From an uncultured Lachnospiraceae bacterium (lineage in GTDB: Bacteria > Bacillota > Clostridia > Lachnospirales > Lachnospiraceae): a stretch of DNA of 64,000 bases. The stretch lies in the NCBI GenBank assembly GCA_910585075.1, contig CAJUED010000001.1:1-64000 (forward strand), written 5' to 3'. The notes beneath the pieces are model-generated. The model was not told the DNA's origin, made no database searches, and was given only the letters and a program-made list of their open reading frames with translations. Both the position numbers and the translations under genes were made by a program. This document shows, one piece after another, positions 60,597 to 64,000 of the stretch (positions are counted from its first letter, which is position 1; every line of letters starts with the position of its first letter).

Positions 60597-62366
60597 TTAA
60601 CTGACTGGCTCAGACTCCAATCGTCCACTTGGACACTTACATAAATACAAGCATTGAAGAAAAACGATTGGAAGGCACACGCTTACACTATAGAAATACC
60701 TGAAGTATTCTCCATTGCAAGGAGCAAGGATACAAACCCCCAACGTAAGAATCAGCGGCGTTGTTAATGCCAGTCCCTTATATATTTTTCTCTTTATACA
60801 ATAGAAGACAAGCAGCACCAATAGCCAAACATATACAGCAGTGTTTCTTAATAACGAAAACACCGGAAGTTCAAAAATACATTCTCTCAATGCCTCATAT
60901 GCCATTCTTGCATGATCTAATGTTTTCGGATAATGAAATGAGCAACCCAGCTTTTTCAAATCCTCAATATTATTAAGATCCTCCATGCGATTCTCTGACC
61001 AACTATATCCATAGCTTCCCGCAAGCGTTGCGCCCGGGTAAAAATAATTATAATAGTTATTTATTGTGGCCTGAATATATACTTTGGGATGCTTCAATCC
61101 CATTTTTAACCACACTTTAAAATAGGCAGTCAATTCCTCACTTTTCGCATCTTCATTAAATGTTTCTTTTACCGGGTCCGATATATTGGGATCATATTTT
61201 TCTCCAATGGAATTTACATCCAATACAGCTGACACGGCCTCCAGTTCTTCCTCTGTAATCTCATCCCTGCATTCTCTAAAATATCGTGCAGTCTGTTGGA
61301 AAGGCACGGAGAGAGCTTCCCTTCTACTCGCAGGAGTGATGTGAAGTGCCGGCATCAACACATGAAAGAACAGCCCCAGGATTACAGCTATCACTACGCC
61401 GGAGGTCAATAATGTCTTTTTGTGTTCCTTCACTAAGAACAGCATCACTATAATACTGCTTAAAATGATATATTTTCCTTCATTTCGAAACAGCGCTACA
61501 CCAATTCCGAAAAGAATAATTTCAACCATTGTTCTTTTTTTGGGTACTTCCCCCTGCGTCATACTGAATACAGACATCAAAAATAATAACAGCATGCAGG
61601 CTGCAAAAATATCCTTTGTAAGTAAAAACATATAATTCTGCATTCTTGGTGCAAAAGCAAAATATAGAATAATTCCCACTAATATATTTGACTGGACTTT
61701 CATTTTACTTAAAAGTTGTATCGCCCTTGCCAGTACGGCGCAAACTGCCAAAAACTGGCTAAAGGCAGCCAAAAAAAGTCCTACATTATAAGAGCCAAAA
61801 AACGATTTACCTATCACCAAACACACATGTATAAACTGTGTGTAAAGCACTGGATGATGCCCATTTAGTTTTACATTTTCGTCAATCAGACTCAGATACC
61901 CTGATGTGCCATCTCCAAGGTTAAAGCCCTGTAACACATAAGCGCCAATATCACCTTGCACAATTGCAGGATATGATAAAATGATATAGGGAATATATAC
62001 GACGATAAGTGTCAGAAAGACTGTCCAAAAAGGAAATTTCACCAGCAAAGCTTTATAATACCCCAGCAATCCCTTCTTCTGAATATGTTCGTCCTCATAG
62101 AACACCTTCAAATCTGTAAGCCATGTATAGAACCACGCAATAAGTATCATAAATCCGATTCCATACCCGGCAAAGGCAATTACTCCTTTTGCTATCTGTA
62201 CTTTATCCTTTAATATCAGCCCTAGAGAATTTATTTGTGAGAAAGAATACCCCACTACCATAAACCCGGCAAATAAAATAGCCGGAATTGCAACACAAAC
62301 TTTGTCCCGCAGCTTCCACGATGCTTTACTAATACGTTGAAACGCATACGCATAGACGGCACACAA
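60597..62366 (-). CDS. DUF6020-like polytopic membrane protein, frameshifted 5' end
   Basis: A 589-residue open frame with ~13 spans. HHPVLYTQFIHVCLVIGKSFFGSYNVGLFLAAFSQF and YFYPGATLAGSYGYSW are typical of DUF6020/GT-C-like proteins. The open frame begins at an unlikely TTG with no ribosome binding site. The real start and first span are encoded by 62,390-62,536 in another frame. Adding one G to the run at 62,400-62,407 would join them into a ~646-residue protein (KSGGGFSVEQIFLF...CAVYAYAF). So the gene is off, or phase variable, in this sequence. Confidence 0.75.
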   Translation of the reverse strand: MCAVYAYAFQRISKASWKLRDKVCVAIPAILFAGFMVVGYSFSQINSLGLILKDKVQIAKGVIAFAGYGIGFMILIAWFYTWLTDLKVFYEDEHIQKKGLLGYYKALLVKFPFWTVFLTLIVVYIPYIILSYPAIVQGDIGAYVLQGFNLGDGTSGYLSLIDENVKLNGHHPVLYTQFIHVCLVIGKSFFGSYNVGLFLAAFSQFLAVCAVLARAIQLLSKMKVQSNILVGIILYFAFAPRMQNYMFLLTKDIFAACMLLLFLMSVFSMTQGEVPKKRTMVEIILFGIGVALFRNEGKYIILSSIIVMLFLVKEHKKTLLTSGVVIAVILGLFFHVLMPALHITPASRREALSVPFQQTARYFRECRDEITEEELEAVSAVLDVNSIGEKYDPNISDPVKETFNEDAKSEELTAYFKVWLKMGLKHPKVYIQATINNYYNYFYPGATLAGSYGYSWSENRMEDLNNIEDLKKLGCSFHYPKTLDHARMAYEALRECIFELPVFSLLRNTAVYVWLLVLLVFYCIKRKIYKGLALTTPLILTLGVCILAPCNGEYFRYFYSVSVCLPIVFLQCLYLCKCPSGRLESEPVS

Positions 62367-62389
62367 TCCTATAAAAAGGAAAATCTGTT

Positions 62390-62536
62390 CTACGGAGAAC
62401 CCCCCCCGGATTTAAGAAGCCGAATTATAGAACTTTCATCTGTGTCAGGTATACGCAGATCAATCGCAATCCCAAACACTGTCAAATAACCCAGCAATAG
62501 AATCCAATAATTTTTCTTTCCGTATCTTTGCAACAT
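62390..62536 (-). pseudogene. 5' fragment of the DUF6020-like gene
   Basis: Starts at ATG 62536 with a perfect GAGGAGG site. It encodes MLQRYGKKNYWILLLGYLTVFG..., a signal-anchor-like span, and then stops at TAG 62,390-62,392 shortly after a run of eight G (coding strand). One base more in the run would continue into the main frame. Either a real contingency switch or a sequence error. Confidence 0.7.
62400..62407 (-). repeat. Homopolymer run of eight G (coding strand)
   Basis: Eight C on the plus strand inside the start of the DUF6020-like gene. A length of 9 (or 6) restores the frame. Homopolymer G runs are known slippage sites in phase-variable surface genes. Confidence 0.75.
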
Positions 62537-62674
62537 ACATATTTCCTCCTCATTTTTATGTGAAAATGAAACTTTTTGATTAAAAATATCAGCTATTACA
62601 CATGTTTCATCAAAAGACATCGTACTTAATCCACAGTTAAATATTCAAAATCATTATGTGGAAAGCACTTACCT

Positions 62675-64000
62675 CTATTTTCTATAAAAACAAATCTTCC
62701 CGTCCTCCCCATTGCCAAGCGAGACAACATCAACAACCCGTCTGTAATTATTATCAAAAACAACAACATTGATATCCGACTGTTCAGACAATACTTCTTC
62801 CTCATTTACCAATATGGAAACCTCTCCTTCTTCAACCGAAATATGATAAGGTATATCTTCCCAGATGCCGATAACACCATCTCTACTCAAATCCTGGTTT
62901 ACTTCATTCGAATGTACAACATTACCACCATTGACCACTCTTATCTGGCGGCAGCTTTCCTTATTTAATCCCCAGGATTCCATAATCCTTTGCTCAGCAA
63001 TATTCTGCGGCCAGTTGATACTGTCCCCTGCCGCAATCAGCAACGTATACCTGTCATCCTCCGCCAAGGTATACCACTCTGAAAAATTTTGTGTTTCTCT
63101 CATCTGTTCGGCCATCGTCACTCCTTTTTCCACATCCAGTCTTAAATTTGTCACTGTCTCCGAACATAGATTCTCATCTTCCAAAGATTTCAGATATTCT
63201 TCATCCCATGACACATAATGATCATCTCCGCGATGATCCGGCAGATCATAATTATCCATAATATACTTCTCAAGAAATTCCGTATATTTTTTCGCGCCAA
63301 ACAGATTTACATGATTCCTGTTATAAAAATCTGTTGAAAAATCTATTCCTATTTCATCATAGCATTCATTGGCATTTAGAAAATCAAACCCATATTCTTT
63401 TACCGTGTCACGAATTAAGTTATATTTCTGTTGTTCTTCTTCCGTTATATAATAAGGACACACCACAAACAGTACATTGAGCTGCTTGTCTTTGCAATAA
63501 TCTAATAAATCAATCAGAACTTTTTTACCATTTCTCAATAAATCCGCTCTGATATCCGTTTCAAATCCCTGAGGTTCCTCCACATATCCATACGCTTCCC
63601 TCCATTCCCAGCCTTTCGCTGGGAAAACTTTATCATTGTCCATCAATTCCCATGCCAGGCTTGAATGCAGATTTTCCGTATTCGTATGATATTTAATAAT
63701 ACTTAAATAGTATGATAATCTATCCGGATCTTCTTTAAATTCTCTGGTAGCAAAATATTCCTTAAGCATTCCATATCTTGCAGAAGACGTCAGCTCCAGG
63801 TTGTCCGTACTATTTCGAGTCCCCCATTCTGCCCCGCCGTCACCATAATAATACTGAAATGTCCTCACATCTACCACATATAATTGGGGTTCCTGCGTTC
63901 TCCGTACTTCCTTCATATATGCTTTGATAGCTTCCGCTTCTATGCCCGCCGTAGCATATAAATACGATGTGATACCGCAGTCATTCCATGCCTTTAGCGG
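62675..64000 (-). CDS. SGNH/DHHW-like protein, partial at the window edge
   Basis: The reading frame stays open to the window edge, so the N-terminus lies beyond 64,000; the ATG at 63,916 is internal. The visible ~442 residues align with the protein at 42,376 (PLKAWNDCGITSY here, PMEAWEQYGMAACDY there; YVVDVRTFQYYYGDGG against MIDIAPFYRDHYGG) and include the Asp/His block NRNHVNLFGAKKYTEFL. The family is the extracellular partner of MBOAT O-acyltransferases. The block I Ser/Gly loop is outside the window. Its MBOAT partner may be encoded further right. Confidence 0.8.
   Translation of the reverse strand, partial: PLKAWNDCGITSYLYATAGIEAEAIKAYMKEVRRTQEPQLYVVDVRTFQYYYGDGGAEWGTRNSTDNLELTSSARYGMLKEYFATREFKEDPDRLSYYLSIIKYHTNTENLHSSLAWELMDNDKVFPAKGWEWREAYGYVEEPQGFETDIRADLLRNGKKVLIDLLDYCKDKQLNVLFVVCPYYITEEEQQKYNLIRDTVKEYGFDFLNANECYDEIGIDFSTDFYNRNHVNLFGAKKYTEFLEKYIMDNYDLPDHRGDDHYVSWDEEYLKSLEDENLCSETVTNLRLDVEKGVTMAEQMRETQNFSEWYTLAEDDRYTLLIAAGDSINWPQNIAEQRIMESWGLNKESCRQIRVVNGGNVVHSNEVNQDLSRDGVIGIWEDIPYHISVEEGEVSILVNEEEVLSEQSDINVVVFDNNYRRVVDVVSLGNGEDGKICFYRK

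Overview
The window looks like a chromosomal segment of a low-to-mid GC gut Firmicute of the Clostridia, probably Lachnospiraceae. The reasons are strong Gram-positive Shine-Dalgarno sites (GGAGG type), sigma-A promoters, a CotH/VTC/DUF4956 surface cluster, small holin-like type I toxins and the general protein flavour. No rRNA, tRNA, CRISPR array or insertion sequence was recognised. The genus is inference.

Region 1 (1 to about 7,080) is the integrase end of a prophage. A leftward early operon (Cro-like protein, small proteins, DUF6291 replication protein, DnaC-like loader, unknown proteins, small membrane protein, excisionase-like protein) faces a rightward CI-like repressor across a compact operator with two opposed promoters. 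Between the repressor and the rightward integrase lie a 285-bp chain of about eleven small hairpins, two tandem type I toxin/antisense-RNA cassettes (toxins of 28 and 27 codons, too small for a usual ORF search), a possible leftward small RNA and a long inverted repeat. The prophage ends in the gap beside a sugar aminotransferase gene.

Region 2 (7,084 to 19,131) is surface-polysaccharide biosynthesis, mostly leftward: DegT sugar aminotransferase, two family 2 glycosyltransferases, a large membrane protein, an FAD oxidoreductase, a GtrB-like polyprenyl-phosphate glycosyltransferase (rightward), UDP-glucose dehydrogenase, a UDP-glucuronate 4-epimerase-like enzyme, a secreted protein and an XRE regulator.

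Region 3 (33,102 down to 19,383) is one leftward operon for a CDP-activated 3,6-dideoxy, possibly branched-chain, sugar. It holds RfbF, a methyltransferase-LicD fusion, a PAP2-GDPD-propeller fusion, a DRE-TIM aldolase, a HAD phosphatase, a TPP enzyme, an SDR, RfbG and RfbH. It has its own promoter and terminator. Two secreted proteins sharing a C-terminal domain lie on either side of it (17,807 and 33,407).

Region 4 (34,637 to 43,875) has four tandem ~80-residue XRE proteins, then a rightward surface operon: CotH kinase, beta-helix lipoprotein, VTC polyphosphate-polymerase domain, DUF4956, MBOAT O-acyltransferase and its SGNH partner.

Region 5 (44,023 to 64,000) contains giant polytopic membrane proteins. 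Two of them (46,071 and 58,213) are close paralogues in direct orientation. They flank a ~9.8-kb AT-rich island with a nucleotidyltransferase/ABC-importer operon and a five-gene leftward operon: adenine DNA methyltransferase, PRTase-CE-like protein, ORC/CDC6-type ATPase, an unknown protein and ThyX. This operon is the best candidate for an undescribed conflict (defence) system. Further right a DUF6020 membrane gene is split at a run of eight G, which may be a phase-variation switch, and a second SGNH protein runs off the window.
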